Assembly: GCF_000372825.1 (NCBI RefSeq)
Contig: NZ_KB910516.1
Location: 1,396,011 to 1,460,010 of the forward strand
Origin: Methylobacterium sp. 77
GTDB taxonomy: Bacteria > Pseudomonadota > Alphaproteobacteria > Rhizobiales > Beijerinckiaceae
DNA length: 64,000 bases
Direction of reading: 5' to 3'
The position numbers and the translations under genes are program-made. Below, piece by piece: positions 9,533 through 18,115 of the stretch (within the stretch, counting starts at the first letter, position 1; each line of letters opens with the position of its first letter). A model generated the notes under the pieces. That model had not been told where the DNA came from, did no database searches, and worked only from the letters and a program-made list of their open reading frames with translations.

Positions 9533-11121
9533 GGTTGAGGCTGCTCAAGATCGAGCGATCGGGAACCGGTGGTGGCCTTTTTGACGGCACACAAATTTGG
9601 TTCGGTCGCGACATTGACGGCAAGGTGGACGCACCTCTCGCGCCGCTGTGCATGATCGGTCCGAACGGATCCGGTAAGTCTCAATTTCTCCAGTTGATCG
9701 CGGAGATTTTCCAGGCGGCGTGGCACGCTCATGCCCCCGGCGAGGAGCGGCGCAGCGCCAACGACGCGGTTCTGTTTGATCTTGAGTATATTATCCGGCC
9801 GCCCCAATCAGATAACTATCAAACCGTCCGTCTCGTCCGAGCGCTAAAGGGTAATAAACCTGGGCCGATCGAACTCTTGACCGCCGATGGCGATAGTATC
9901 AAGGCGGGGGAGGCTGCGTTCAGCCAATTTCTGCCGACATTGATCATTGGCTACACGTCGGGTGACAATGAAACCCTGAGTTTGCCCTTCCTCGCTAGCA
10001 GAAGTGGATATGCTCGCGACGTCGCGAAGGCGGCGCGCGAAGATGACGCTAAGGCAGTTCCCGATAACAGGCTTATGCTCATAGATTATAGCACGAACCT
10101 GGAGGTGTTGTTTTCCAATCTCATGCTGGGCTTGGAGCCTGTTCGAGCCGGACTGCTTTTGCACGCCCGCCTCGGTGATCTTGCGTCTTGCCGTTGCATC
10201 GTGCGCCTAGCGCACTCCGCCGTTCCAAAAATCCCAAAGAAAAAAAGAGTCTCTTCTCGCAAGGGCATCCAGCTCACCGACGAACTCGAGACCGTCATTG
10301 CCAATCTTCAACGTACCGCAACCTGTTGGCATGTCGACGAAAAGACCGAGACATACACCTTCGACTTCCTCATCACGGAGGCGACCCGGCAAGCGTTCGC
10401 CCACTACTGGGCTGATGCTTTCTCGCTATACCGCTCGCTGCACAAGCTTGCCCTGCTCAATGACCTTGCCATCCCGCGACCAGCGCGAAAGCGGTTTGAT
10501 AAGGCCGTTAAGGAGCGGCGCTTTGCCTCCAGGCTGCCCGAGCCACAGCAGGAGGATATGGTTTTCAGCTTCGAGGAGGTTCGGTTTTGGCCCGAGGGGT
10601 GCAGGTCGGCTCCTGTCGACTACGTCTCGCTCTCTGACGGCGAGCACCAGCAAGCGCTAATCCTCGGCACTTACGCGATGATCGCCGACACCAACGCGCT
10701 CTTCCTGCTTGACGAGCCTGAATCTCACTTCAACCCAAAATGGCGCGTCGAATTCGTTCAGCAACTCACCAAGATAGTGGGAGATCGCGGGAACCAAGAA
10801 TTCTTGCTCACGACGCACGCGCCTTTCGTGCCATCAGACATGCCGAGGGATCAAGTAATGATCTTCTCGAGAGATGAGGAAACTGGAAAATTTGTCGTCG
10901 ATAATCCTAAGATTGAGACCTTCGGAACCACATTCGACCGGATTCTTGAGAGCTGTTTCGGCATCCGCCCGCCCAACTCGCACATTGCAGAAAAGGAAAT
11001 CGAGAAGCTCTTGAAGTCGGACAACGTCGCCGAGATCGAGGAGGGGTTCAAGGGTCTCGGGCCCTCAATCGGGAAAGCTCTTCTGGCCGATCACCTACGA
11101 AAGCTGAAAAACCAGGCCTAA
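9529..11121 (+). CDS. Restriction-associated SMC/ABC-type AAA ATPase (PtuA-like)
   Basis: 530 residues, GTG start overlapping the hsdS stop, so translation is coupled. Seen: Walker A GPNGSGKS (44-51), a long insertion, signature-like LSDGE (about 367), Walker B LFLLDEPESHF (about 391-401) and switch histidine TTHAP (about 427). This is the layout of OLD/PtuA-type ABC ATPases. Known: Septu phage-defence systems pair such an ATPase (PtuA) with an HNH nuclease (PtuB); similar ATPases also occur beside type I modification genes. Inference: it senses infection or unmodified DNA and controls the HNH nuclease encoded 2 bases downstream, taking the place of HsdR. No TOPRIM domain is seen at the C terminus, which separates it from OLD nucleases. 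Confidence 0.85.
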   Translation: MRLRLLKIERSGTGGGLFDGTQIWFGRDIDGKVDAPLAPLCMIGPNGSGKSQFLQLIAEIFQAAWHAHAPGEERRSANDAVLFDLEYIIRPPQSDNYQTVRLVRALKGNKPGPIELLTADGDSIKAGEAAFSQFLPTLIIGYTSGDNETLSLPFLASRSGYARDVAKAAREDDAKAVPDNRLMLIDYSTNLEVLFSNLMLGLEPVRAGLLLHARLGDLASCRCIVRLAHSAVPKIPKKKRVSSRKGIQLTDELETVIANLQRTATCWHVDEKTETYTFDFLITEATRQAFAHYWADAFSLYRSLHKLALLNDLAIPRPARKRFDKAVKERRFASRLPEPQQEDMVFSFEEVRFWPEGCRSAPVDYVSLSDGEHQQALILGTYAMIADTNALFLLDEPESHFNPKWRVEFVQQLTKIVGDRGNQEFLLTTHAPFVPSDMPRDQVMIFSRDEETGKFVVDNPKIETFGTTFDRILESCFGIRPPNSHIAEKEIEKLLKSDNVAEIEEGFKGLGPSIGKALLADHLRKLKNQA

Positions 11122-11123
11122 CG

Positions 11124-12206
11124 ATGCTCTTCTCCTACCCGATTGAAGCCTTGGGCCATAATTGGCTCAACGCTCTGGCCGTAGATCTAATGTTGGCCGG
11201 GATGAACGCGATTGATGGCGGCTTTGAGCCGGCGGCTTGGCCGGGATGTTTGCCTGAAGGTCAGCGCGATATTTTAGCGCAACGTACCGGCTTGCGGTCA
11301 AAGCTCGCATGCCTGCTTCAGAGATATTCCCAGCTACCCGCGGCGCAGCGGCCAGACGTCCGGGCTGCCATCATGCGGCAAACGGCCCTGCCGGACGTAT
11401 TTAACGATACCGCCCCCTGCCCGACTATTGATTCTCTTCCTCAGTCGATCCGGGAGTCAGCGAGCGCGCTGGCGACGTATCTCTTCGGCCAACTGTCAAG
11501 TATCAAAGCAGCCGACGGCTTCCTTCGCGACCATCAATACAGCGTAATCTATGCGGCTGACATCAGGCTTTGTCCCTTTTGCGGACTAAACTACTTTCGG
11601 GCTCCCGGTGCTCCCCGACATGCGCTCGACCACCTGCTTCCGATCTCAAAATATCCTTTTGCTTCTGCTGATCTTCGAAATCTTCCGCCAGCGTGCGACG
11701 AGTGCAACTCGACCTACAAACGCGCGATTGACGTTCTGATTGGGAGCGACGGGCGGAGACGTCGCTGCTGCGATCCTTATTTCGGTCCCAACTATCGCAT
11801 CACGCTTGAAGGTAGCGAATTTTTTAACGGCAACGAGATTGGAGGCTATACCTTGCCGCGATGGAACATCAACATCGTCGGTCATGAGTCGGACCGATCA
11901 GACACGTGGGACGCAGTTTATCAAATCAAGACTCGCTATACACGTGATATTCTCGACGCAGATTTTCTCTCATGGGTCGGTCATTACAGCAGATGGTTTA
12001 TTAGGGAGAAGGGGCGAGATCATAACGCCGCAGCGGTTGCAGCGGAGCTTCCGCGCTACATCGAGGGCGTCGTTCAGGACGGCTACGCAGATCGCGCGTT
12101 TTTAAAGGCGGAAGCTTTTCGGCTGCTGGACAGAGTCAGCAGGGATCCGCAGACCGGGGAGGATGTGCGGCAATGGCTGTGGGGTTTCGTCGAATATGCC
12201 GGCTAG
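11124..12206 (+). CDS. HNH endonuclease (PtuB-like) paired with the AAA ATPase
   Basis: 360 residues, beginning 2 bases after the ATPase stop. Seen: a zinc-stabilised HNH site in the centre, with C150-P-F-C153, the catalytic LDH (Asp169-His170), an asparagine-containing NLPPACDEC stretch and C191-DE-C194-N195. The N-terminal 145 residues and C-terminal 150 residues are unassigned and probably contact the ATPase or DNA. Known: PtuB of Septu is an HNH nuclease with the metal site in its middle. Inference: this is the toxic or restricting arm of the operon, cutting DNA when released or activated by the ATPase. It is the last gene of the hsdM operon; a convergent gene and a strong inverted repeat follow. 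Confidence 0.85.
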   Translation: MLFSYPIEALGHNWLNALAVDLMLAGMNAIDGGFEPAAWPGCLPEGQRDILAQRTGLRSKLACLLQRYSQLPAAQRPDVRAAIMRQTALPDVFNDTAPCPTIDSLPQSIRESASALATYLFGQLSSIKAADGFLRDHQYSVIYAADIRLCPFCGLNYFRAPGAPRHALDHLLPISKYPFASADLRNLPPACDECNSTYKRAIDVLIGSDGRRRRCCDPYFGPNYRITLEGSEFFNGNEIGGYTLPRWNINIVGHESDRSDTWDAVYQIKTRYTRDILDADFLSWVGHYSRWFIREKGRDHNAAAVAAELPRYIEGVVQDGYADRAFLKAEAFRLLDRVSRDPQTGEDVRQWLWGFVEYAG

Positions 12207-12565
12207 GTTTTTGTAAAAGGTCTTTGGTCCAGGATCGTAAGTTGCGCGTACCAGTATGGCTGCCGATAAGAAGTAGAGCTATTCCATCGGCGTCGAATTT
12301 GGCGAAAGCTGTCTCAAACGTTGAACAGCGCATTAGTGATTGAGAGGGATATCTCGAGGTAACGCGAACGGCTGCCCTTCTTTCCTCCGGCGTCGGAAAC
12401 CCGCCGAGCCGAAACCGGCCGCCATCCAATGCTCTGGTTCGTATTATGCGACCAGACTGCCCGGAAGCGGGACCTGCCAAGAGGCCGCTTAGGGTCAAAG
12501 ATGGATGTTGGCGGCTCCCAACATCCATCCATCAAAGTCGTCAGCGGCACGAACCGCGTTTGCTC
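12207..12565. other. Convergent intergenic region
   Basis: About 360 bases between the HNH gene (plus) and the PD-(D/E)XK-like gene (minus). Apart from one strong stem-loop near its right end, nothing is recognised. Reading frames here are short and unconvincing. Confidence 0.5.
12500..12529. terminator. Perfect 12-bp inverted repeat, probable bidirectional terminator
   Basis: GATGGATGTTGG (12500-12511) and CCAACATCCATC (12518-12529) form a perfect 12-bp stem with a 6-base loop. It lies between two convergent genes, so it can stop transcription from both sides. No clear T run follows, so a protein-binding operator is the alternative reading. Confidence 0.5.
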
Positions 12566-13624
12566 TCAAGCTGTGAAGGCGGGAGATCGGCGTCCTTGCG
12601 TGTTGCCGACCGCGTGGACTTTCAGACCGAAGCCATCTCCGCTGGTGTCCGTCAGCCGCTTAAGGTGGCTTTGCCAGATCGTGCCGTCACGTTGGTCCTT
12701 GTCGAAACCGAAGACAACGATACGTGGCTCGGGGTCTACCGTGAGCGGAGTGCCATTGTCCGCAACACGGGAAATCAGCGAATGAAGGGGGGGCGAGGCC
12801 CGAGTGCCGGTTTGCACCCGGCGACGCATGCCGTCGATAAGGGCAAGCGCCTGGCAGACATCACGATAGCTCCGGCCGATCGCCTCAGCATGATGGGCGA
12901 GGGTCCGCCGATACCGGTCAATTTGCTTAGCGACTCGCGGCGTCTCCCCGGCGCTGGCACGAAGTTCCGGGTTGGCGAAGTGTTTGGCCTCGTGGAAGAC
13001 GATGCGGACTTTCCCGTCCTGCTCCTCCAAAGTCGCCACGTCGATCCGGTCCGCGCGGCCAGCGATTGGCACTGATAGCGACTGAGCGGCTTCGCTTGCT
13101 TCTTCTTCTGCGGCGGCGATGAGGCCGTCCTTCGAATCTTCGGTTGTTGGCGCTGCAACGACACCGAACGCGATTTCTACGTCAATCACATGGGGACTGG
13201 TGATGAGGAGGCCGTGCAGGCCAATCTTTTCCGGTCCAGTGAGCGCATCGGCAGCCTGGATCATCTCCCGCAGTGTCGGCGGACCCTCGTAGCTGCGCCA
13301 GAGTGCCGTGTTAGAATCTATGTTGAAGGTTCCGTCCGCGGCCATCTTGACCGATCCCTGCTTCCGGCGGGTCAGATACTTGGCGTGCGTGATCGGTACG
13401 AGCTTGTCGCCTTCACGCTCTACACGGAAGATGGAGGCACCGCGGTAATAGACGTTCAGGTACTCTGCGCGGATCGCGATCACGAGGTCGCGTCTCGCTA
13501 GGACGTCTTGCCACCAATTGCCCTTGGGCTGGTTGGTAAGGGTATTCAGTGCTGCGAGGTAAGTCTCGCTGAGGCCCCTGTAGAACGACGAAGGCGACGA
13601 ACTCACGCTGCTATCTCCCACCAC
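12566..13624 (-). CDS. Putative PD-(D/E)XK nuclease, partner of the beta-CASP protein
   Basis: 352 residues; no named family recognised. Seen: Asp192/Asp195 in RADRID, then 17 residues later HEAKH with Glu212 and Lys214, a D...ExK spacing, followed by QIDRY (Gln234...Tyr238), the QxxxY motif that accompanies PD-(D/E)XK sites in Cas4/RecB-type nucleases. The N-terminal 150 residues are unassigned. Its start overlaps the end of the upstream metallo-beta-lactamase gene by 22 bases, so the two are coupled and probably act together. Inference: a metal-dependent nuclease in a two-gene defence module; the motif reading comes from pattern only, and the protein could instead be a structural PD-(D/E)XK relative. 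Confidence 0.72.
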   Translation of the reverse strand: MVGDSSVSSSPSSFYRGLSETYLAALNTLTNQPKGNWWQDVLARRDLVIAIRAEYLNVYYRGASIFRVEREGDKLVPITHAKYLTRRKQGSVKMAADGTFNIDSNTALWRSYEGPPTLREMIQAADALTGPEKIGLHGLLITSPHVIDVEIAFGVVAAPTTEDSKDGLIAAAEEEASEAAQSLSVPIAGRADRIDVATLEEQDGKVRIVFHEAKHFANPELRASAGETPRVAKQIDRYRRTLAHHAEAIGRSYRDVCQALALIDGMRRRVQTGTRASPPLHSLISRVADNGTPLTVDPEPRIVVFGFDKDQRDGTIWQSHLKRLTDTSGDGFGLKVHAVGNTQGRRSPAFTA

Positions 13625-14853
13625 TGACCATCCTGCTTGATGCTAACGCTCGGACCGAACAATTCGGGGAAGCTGTCGCCGTGAAAAGTATGGATCGGCA
13701 CGATCTGGCGCGGGGCGATGACCTCCGCGAGCCGCTTCAAATCCGGGATGCTCGCGTGGCCCGACGTGTGGGCGTGGGCAAGCGGGATGCTGCGCTCGGT
13801 CAGATCCGCCTGTAGGGTTAAGCCCTTTTCTTGGGCAAGGTAGCCGTCCCATTGAGACCAGATCGCGGTCGCGCCGGACAAGCACTCCGCCCGGTCGAGG
13901 TCTCGCAGCATGGCTGGCCGGAATAGGAAGGCGGCGCGGGGGGCGAGAGCTCGAAGTTGGCTCGGAAAGATGCGGTTGGCCGCACGGGCTTCGATCAGAT
14001 CGAACCGCTCAGCCTGCTTGATCCGGACTCGTTGGTAGTGCGGCACGAACACCGCCATGCCAGGCCAGTCCGATTGCGGGATGTTGGCGTTGCCGGTCGC
14101 TCGCAGGACTTCCGCTGCGTAGAGGTCGATGACAAGGGTTCGTCCGGTGCGCTTGCAGGCGCGGTAGAGCGAGACCATCCGGTCGATGTTTTGGGCGGAG
14201 GCCGCGACGAGGGCCATGCCGGTCGTTTCCTGGAACAGCGAGACAAAGCGGTCCTCGACGTCTGACTCCGTCGGGAAACGCTGGTCCGGATCGAGGCGAC
14301 CGAGGCTGGATCCTTCCAACAGCAGGAGGTCGACATTCTTCGGCGGGTGCCGGATGAAGCGCTCGAACAAACTGGCCTTGCGCCCATGTCCCCGGAAGTC
14401 GCCCGAGTAGAACAGGCGTTGCCTGCCGGCTTCGACGAGGAGGGCGTAGGCGTCGTAGGCCGAGTGATCGACGAGGGTCGGCGTGACCGTGAACGGGCCG
14501 AAGGTGAGGGGTTTGCCGTTCTCCATCGTGATCGTCGATGGCGGTAGGTAGGCGTCCGGGACGAACGGGGCGGCGGCCGTCAAGATCGCCTGTGTCGCGG
14601 CGCCCATGACCACCGGGAGGTCCGGTCCGGCGAGGTGGGCCAACCCGACATGGTCACGGTGGCCGTGTGATAGGATAAGCGCCTTCAGATTGCCGCCAGC
14701 GGCCATGCCATCCACGACTGGGTGACACGACGCATCTCCCGGATCGCCGTCGAGCGGGAGGCCAAGGTCGAGGAGGATGCGGGCGCCTTCGTGAACCAGC
14801 TCTATGCAGGTACCGCCGATCTCACGCGTGCCGCGGTGGATACGAACCTGCAT
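13603..14853 (-). CDS. Beta-CASP metallo-beta-lactamase-fold nuclease (RNase J-like)
   Basis: 416 residues. Seen: metal-binding motif HGHRDH (His63, His65, Asp67, His68), the second-site TLVDHSAYD and YSGDFRGHGRK blocks, and towards the C terminus HTSGHASIPDL and IVPIHTFHGD, which match the beta-CASP motifs of RNase J/CPSF nucleases. Known: this family cuts RNA (sometimes DNA) and processes 5' ends. It is shorter than housekeeping RNase J (about 550 residues), lacks its C-terminal domain, and sits in a mobile island. It is the first gene of a two-gene minus-strand unit with the PD-(D/E)XK-like gene, and is divergent from an XRE regulator. Inference: nuclease component of a defence or toxin-antitoxin-like module; physiological role unknown. 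Confidence 0.85.
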   Translation of the reverse strand: MQVRIHRGTREIGGTCIELVHEGARILLDLGLPLDGDPGDASCHPVVDGMAAGGNLKALILSHGHRDHVGLAHLAGPDLPVVMGAATQAILTAAAPFVPDAYLPPSTITMENGKPLTFGPFTVTPTLVDHSAYDAYALLVEAGRQRLFYSGDFRGHGRKASLFERFIRHPPKNVDLLLLEGSSLGRLDPDQRFPTESDVEDRFVSLFQETTGMALVAASAQNIDRMVSLYRACKRTGRTLVIDLYAAEVLRATGNANIPQSDWPGMAVFVPHYQRVRIKQAERFDLIEARAANRIFPSQLRALAPRAAFLFRPAMLRDLDRAECLSGATAIWSQWDGYLAQEKGLTLQADLTERSIPLAHAHTSGHASIPDLKRLAEVIAPRQIVPIHTFHGDSFPELFGPSVSIKQDGQWWEIAA

Positions 14854-14909
14854 CTGAGCCGGGACCTCGTGCGGTCGTCGCGCCGCAGGCCAAGCTTAGC
14901 GATACCCTG

Positions 14910-14921
14910 TGGCTATAGCCA
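14910..14921. promoter_or_regulatory. 12-bp palindrome, candidate operator
   Basis: TGGCTATAGCCA is a perfect palindrome in the 106-base gap between the beta-CASP gene (minus) and the XRE gene (plus). Its position between divergent promoters and the presence of a helix-turn-helix gene make it the best candidate binding site for that regulator. Confidence 0.4.
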
Positions 14922-14959
14922 GTGGTTAAATAGCCCGCCCTGCCCGTTCATTCCCAGCT

Positions 14960-15217
14960 ATGAAGGGTCGGGCCTTAGTCGCGTGGAACGTGCGCCGAGT
15001 ACGTGTGGCGCAAGGAATCAGCCAAGAGCGGCTGGCAGCGGATGCTGGAGTGGATCGGGCGTATCTCGGAGGGCTTGAGCGGCAGGCCGAAAACCCAACA
15101 GTTGACCTTCTGGACAAGGTTGCTGACGCGCTCGCCGTGCCCCTGGGGGAATTGTTTGTAGCGCCCGCAGAAGGAGAGGCCCCGCCTGCGCCCCTGAAAG
15201 GCGGGCGCCGCCGCTGA
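14960..15217 (+). CDS. XRE-family helix-turn-helix regulator
   Basis: 85 residues, essentially one Cro/C1-type DNA-binding domain: NVRRVRVAQGISQERLAADAG is followed by the recognition helix VDRAYLGGLERQ and NPTVDLLDKVADAL. The C-terminal tail is Pro/Ala-rich and basic, with no second domain. It is divergent from the beta-CASP/PD-(D/E)XK pair and convergent with the integrase, ending 20 bases before that gene's stop. Small XRE proteins of this type act as controllers of restriction or toxin genes; here it probably represses the neighbouring pair. An alternative is control of island excision. Confidence 0.88.
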   Translation: MKGRALVAWNVRRVRVAQGISQERLAADAGVDRAYLGGLERQAENPTVDLLDKVADALAVPLGELFVAPAEGEAPPAPLKGGRRR

Positions 15218-15237
15218 ATGCCTGGGCAATTCGGAGA

Positions 15238-16992
15238 TCAGGCGGTTTTCATTGCGTGCAAGGCAGTTAAATCCACTCCGATGGCTATCGTCTCGATGGC
15301 TGCCTGCAACTGCATCATGGTCGAACGCTTCGTGTAACGAGCTGTTTCACCTGCGGTGGCATGGCCCGTAACATGGTCGATCACTGCCGAGACTACGCCG
15401 GCTTGATGCATTAGGGTTGTTGCCGTGTGCCGGAAGGAGTGGAAGTCCAGGCCTGGCCGGTAAATCCCTACGTCTCGTCGGTAGCGCGTAAACCACTTGG
15501 TGAAGGCATGGCCGAGACGGTCATCTGCTCCGCCCGGTTCAAGGCCTGGAAAGATCCGCGGCTGCCGGGATCGGCGCTGGGTGTCGACATGGGCGAGGAA
15601 GCCCAGCCGGATCAACTCGGAGTGCACGGGCACGCGTCGTACTGCAGTTGCGTTCTTCACTTTGCGTGGTGGGCGATCGTTCACATCGATGAACCAAATA
15701 CCCCCGTCCTGCCGGATATCGTCGACATGCAGCTGACAGATCTCCTCCTGTCGCAATCCGGAGAATACGGCGATCAGAGGCAGCCAGAATTTTTCGTCGC
15801 GCAGGATGATGTGTCCTGGGACCGCACGACGGCGTTCGGAAAGACAACCGGTCCAGACTGGGCTCGCAAAAAGTTGGACGAGCTCGGCCTGCTCCCACAT
15901 ATCCCGCTGCTCACTGGCCTTGCGCGTGCTGCTAAAGCGGAAGCCTGAGAAGATGTTTGTGGGGGCGTCATCCTTCGATACGGCCGCTGTCCAAAGCGAG
16001 GATAGCGCTGAGAAGTGCCGCTTGACGGTCTTCTGGGTAATGACGGGCGGGCGTCCGGTTATGGGGAGCGCATCGTATGCGGTCAGGATCTGGTCGACGG
16101 TGAGGTCGCGGTAACGCGGATGCTTCCCGTAGTCATTTGGTAGCTGCTCTATCCGTTCCCGGAAGCGGCCGGCATCCTTACGGGTGTACGCTGCAAGGGG
16201 GCGGTCCGCGCATAAGTCAACAAATAGCCGGAACGTTGCTCCCGCTTGCGCCGCTGTCTGTCGGTCCCAGGCGCCTGTGGCGACCTGTGTGGTACGGAAG
16301 GCCGCACCGACTACAGATAAGGGGTCAGGCGCCTCATGCGTCGCCTCGGGCTCAGACGCGGGCGCCGGGGCCGATGCGCTTTGCTCAGCGAAGGGCGGTG
16401 GAGGGGCCGTCGCCTCCAACTGGGCTTTCAAAAGTTTGTCGCGTGGCTCGAAGTTGAAGTCGCCCTCGTGGCGGGCCTTGAGCGCTTCGGCCACGTCAAT
16501 GCCTGCGCGCAGCATCGCCTGCCGCGCTTGGGAAAGTTCCGCAGGGCTTAGGTGAGAGGGTTTAATGCCCTGTTTGTTAAGCATTTGGGCGGTGACGAAG
16601 CCCGCCTCTTCCAGTCGGTTGCAGGCGAGCGCCTCCCGGTTCCGCGCCGCCATCGTGTCGTACTGAACGACACGGCGCTCACGGATGTCGTTCGGGATTG
16701 CACCGCGCGTCAGACGCCCCTTGTTCTCTTGATCGAGAATCAGCCCGTAAAAATCCTGTACGAGGCGGGCGAGTTGGGCGTCGGTCAGCATCGGGGTCGC
16801 GTTCAGGGTCGAGAAGATATTCTCTGACGCGACGTATAGCTGACAGGCTCGCAGCTTGGCAGTCCGTGCGTCCGATGTCCCGAGGCTGCGCACCATCTCG
16901 GTGAGGCGCAATTTCGGCTGCAGGCCAGTCGGTATACGTCGGCGGAAATGAAAGGTGCGTCCACGCAGGACGACATTCGCGATCGGTGCCAC
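15238..16992 (-). CDS. Tyrosine recombinase/integrase with DUF6538-like N terminus
   Basis: 584 residues, site-specific recombinase that inserts and excises the island. Seen: a DUF6538-like N-terminal arm-binding segment (RGRTFHFRRRIPTGL), a core-binding region, and the catalytic residues Arg414 (SGLRQEE), His518 and Arg521 (HSFRH), His544 (TGHAT) and nucleophile Tyr553 (ARYTKR). All active-site residues are present, so it may still work. Its start is 117 bases from the 3' end of tRNA-Gln, the typical position relative to an attachment site inside a tRNA. The predicted arms and core sites should lie between 16993 and 17110. Confidence 0.93.
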   Translation of the reverse strand: MAPIANVVLRGRTFHFRRRIPTGLQPKLRLTEMVRSLGTSDARTAKLRACQLYVASENIFSTLNATPMLTDAQLARLVQDFYGLILDQENKGRLTRGAIPNDIRERRVVQYDTMAARNREALACNRLEEAGFVTAQMLNKQGIKPSHLSPAELSQARQAMLRAGIDVAEALKARHEGDFNFEPRDKLLKAQLEATAPPPPFAEQSASAPAPASEPEATHEAPDPLSVVGAAFRTTQVATGAWDRQTAAQAGATFRLFVDLCADRPLAAYTRKDAGRFRERIEQLPNDYGKHPRYRDLTVDQILTAYDALPITGRPPVITQKTVKRHFSALSSLWTAAVSKDDAPTNIFSGFRFSSTRKASEQRDMWEQAELVQLFASPVWTGCLSERRRAVPGHIILRDEKFWLPLIAVFSGLRQEEICQLHVDDIRQDGGIWFIDVNDRPPRKVKNATAVRRVPVHSELIRLGFLAHVDTQRRSRQPRIFPGLEPGGADDRLGHAFTKWFTRYRRDVGIYRPGLDFHSFRHTATTLMHQAGVVSAVIDHVTGHATAGETARYTKRSTMMQLQAAIETIAIGVDLTALHAMKTA

Positions 16993-17109
16993 TCCGCTCC
17001 TTCGGCACCTGGCTGGGTGCCTTGTGTAGCAGCGGTGTGTAGCAACAGGCTCACACCGCAGGGCGACTGCGCGAGGAGCTCAATGATCTGAATGACTTAG
17101 GTGTGACAG

Positions 17110-17183
17110 TGGCTGGGGGACGAGGATTCGAACCTCGACTAGAGGAGTCAGAGTCCACTGTTCTACCGTTAAACTATCCCCCA
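17110..17183 (-). tRNA. tRNA-Gln (anticodon CUG)
   Basis: Seventy-four bases including an encoded CCA. The minus strand begins TGGGGGATAG and ends CCCCCAGCCA, giving a perfect 7-bp acceptor stem. The anticodon loop is CTCTGAC with anticodon CTG, and the T arm is CGAGGTTCGAATCCTCG. The anticodon stem has one T-T mismatch. The 3' end faces the integrase, so this is the presumed attB of the defence island. Confidence 0.95.
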
Positions 17184-17393
17184 ACGAACCCGCTGAAGAC
17201 GGTGCTTTATTGCGGCCGTTCTTCGATCTGGGCCGGAGGCTGCGTGAGCGCCTCCGATAGAGGTTGTTCGCATAAGGCACTGTGCCTGTCCGGTCAACCA
17301 CCCGGATCGAGCCAAAATCGCGGAGGATGAACTTCCGGGTGAGGCCCTTCCCGCGCGACATTTCCATCCTGCCGGAGGGTCGGCCGAGCGCGG

Positions 17394-18017
17394 TCATTTC
17401 GAGGGGCAGGCCGCTCCGCTCTCGACCCAGGCGGCGACGAGGGCGCCCGCTTCGGCCTGGCTGCCCGGTGCGGGCTTGCGGCCCGTGCCGGGCGCCCAGG
17501 CCCATCCGACCAGACTGTCCTTGCCGATATGCTCGATCAGGTCGTCGAGCTTGCGCTGGCCGTTGCGTTCGGGGTCCTTGATCTGGGCGCAGATCTCCGC
17601 GAGCGACCGGCCCTCCCAGGCCATCTCGCGCGGGGCGAGGTGCCAGGCCGCATGCCCGGGCATCCGGGCCGGATCGTAGTTCCTGTCCTGATGGCAGGTC
17701 GGGCAGCGCATGCTGTCCGAGCCCATCCCATCCGCACCCCGCGTCACCGGCGGCTGGTGCGGCCGGCTCGCATCGCCCTGGCGCGGCCGGTCGCTCGCCG
17801 GATGGCAATTGACGCAGCGCGGACTGGTGAGGACCTTGCCGAGTTCGGTGAAGAGCGCCGCCGACCGCGCCTGCGGGTCGGCGATGCCGGCAAAGCTCTG
17901 CGGCGGGGCGAGCCGGTCCGCCGGCACCCTCCCGCTCTCGGCCGCGTAGCCGGCGAGCCCGCCCAGCGTCAGCAGGGCGGCCGAGGCCAGGATGGCGGTT
18001 CGAACGGAGGAGATCAT
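17394..18017 (-). CDS. Diheme c-type cytochrome-like subunit of the molybdopterin oxidoreductase
   Basis: 207 residues. An N-terminal signal peptide ([26 protein letters not shown]) is followed by two heme-binding motifs, RCVNCH (C68, C71, H72) and RCPTCH (C105, C108, H109). Proteins of this kind are annotated as the third subunit of isoquinoline-1-oxidoreductase-like enzymes and carry electrons from the 2Fe-2S subunit to the periplasmic chain. It is the last gene of a three-gene minus-strand operon, starting 98 bases after the 2Fe-2S gene. ATG 18017 was chosen because it gives the signal peptide directly; the open frame extends far upstream as an artefact of G+C-rich sequence. Confidence 0.82.
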   Translation of the reverse strand: MISSVRTAILASAALLTLGGLAGYAAESGRVPADRLAPPQSFAGIADPQARSAALFTELGKVLTSPRCVNCHPASDRPRQGDASRPHQPPVTRGADGMGSDSMRCPTCHQDRNYDPARMPGHAAWHLAPREMAWEGRSLAEICAQIKDPERNGQRKLDDLIEHIGKDSLVGWAWAPGTGRKPAPGSQAEAGALVAAWVESGAACPSK

Positions 18018-18115
18018 CGCGGTGATCCTGAAGCATCGGCCCGTAACGCGCAGGCCGCTGTTCGAAGAAAGGTGAGGCACGAGACGCGCCCGGCGTGTCG
18101 TGCCGGGGCGGCGGG

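Noticed and set aside
15427..15948. A 173-codon plus-strand frame inside the integrase region
   Set aside because: Antisense to the catalytic domain, whose active-site residues are complete on the minus strand.
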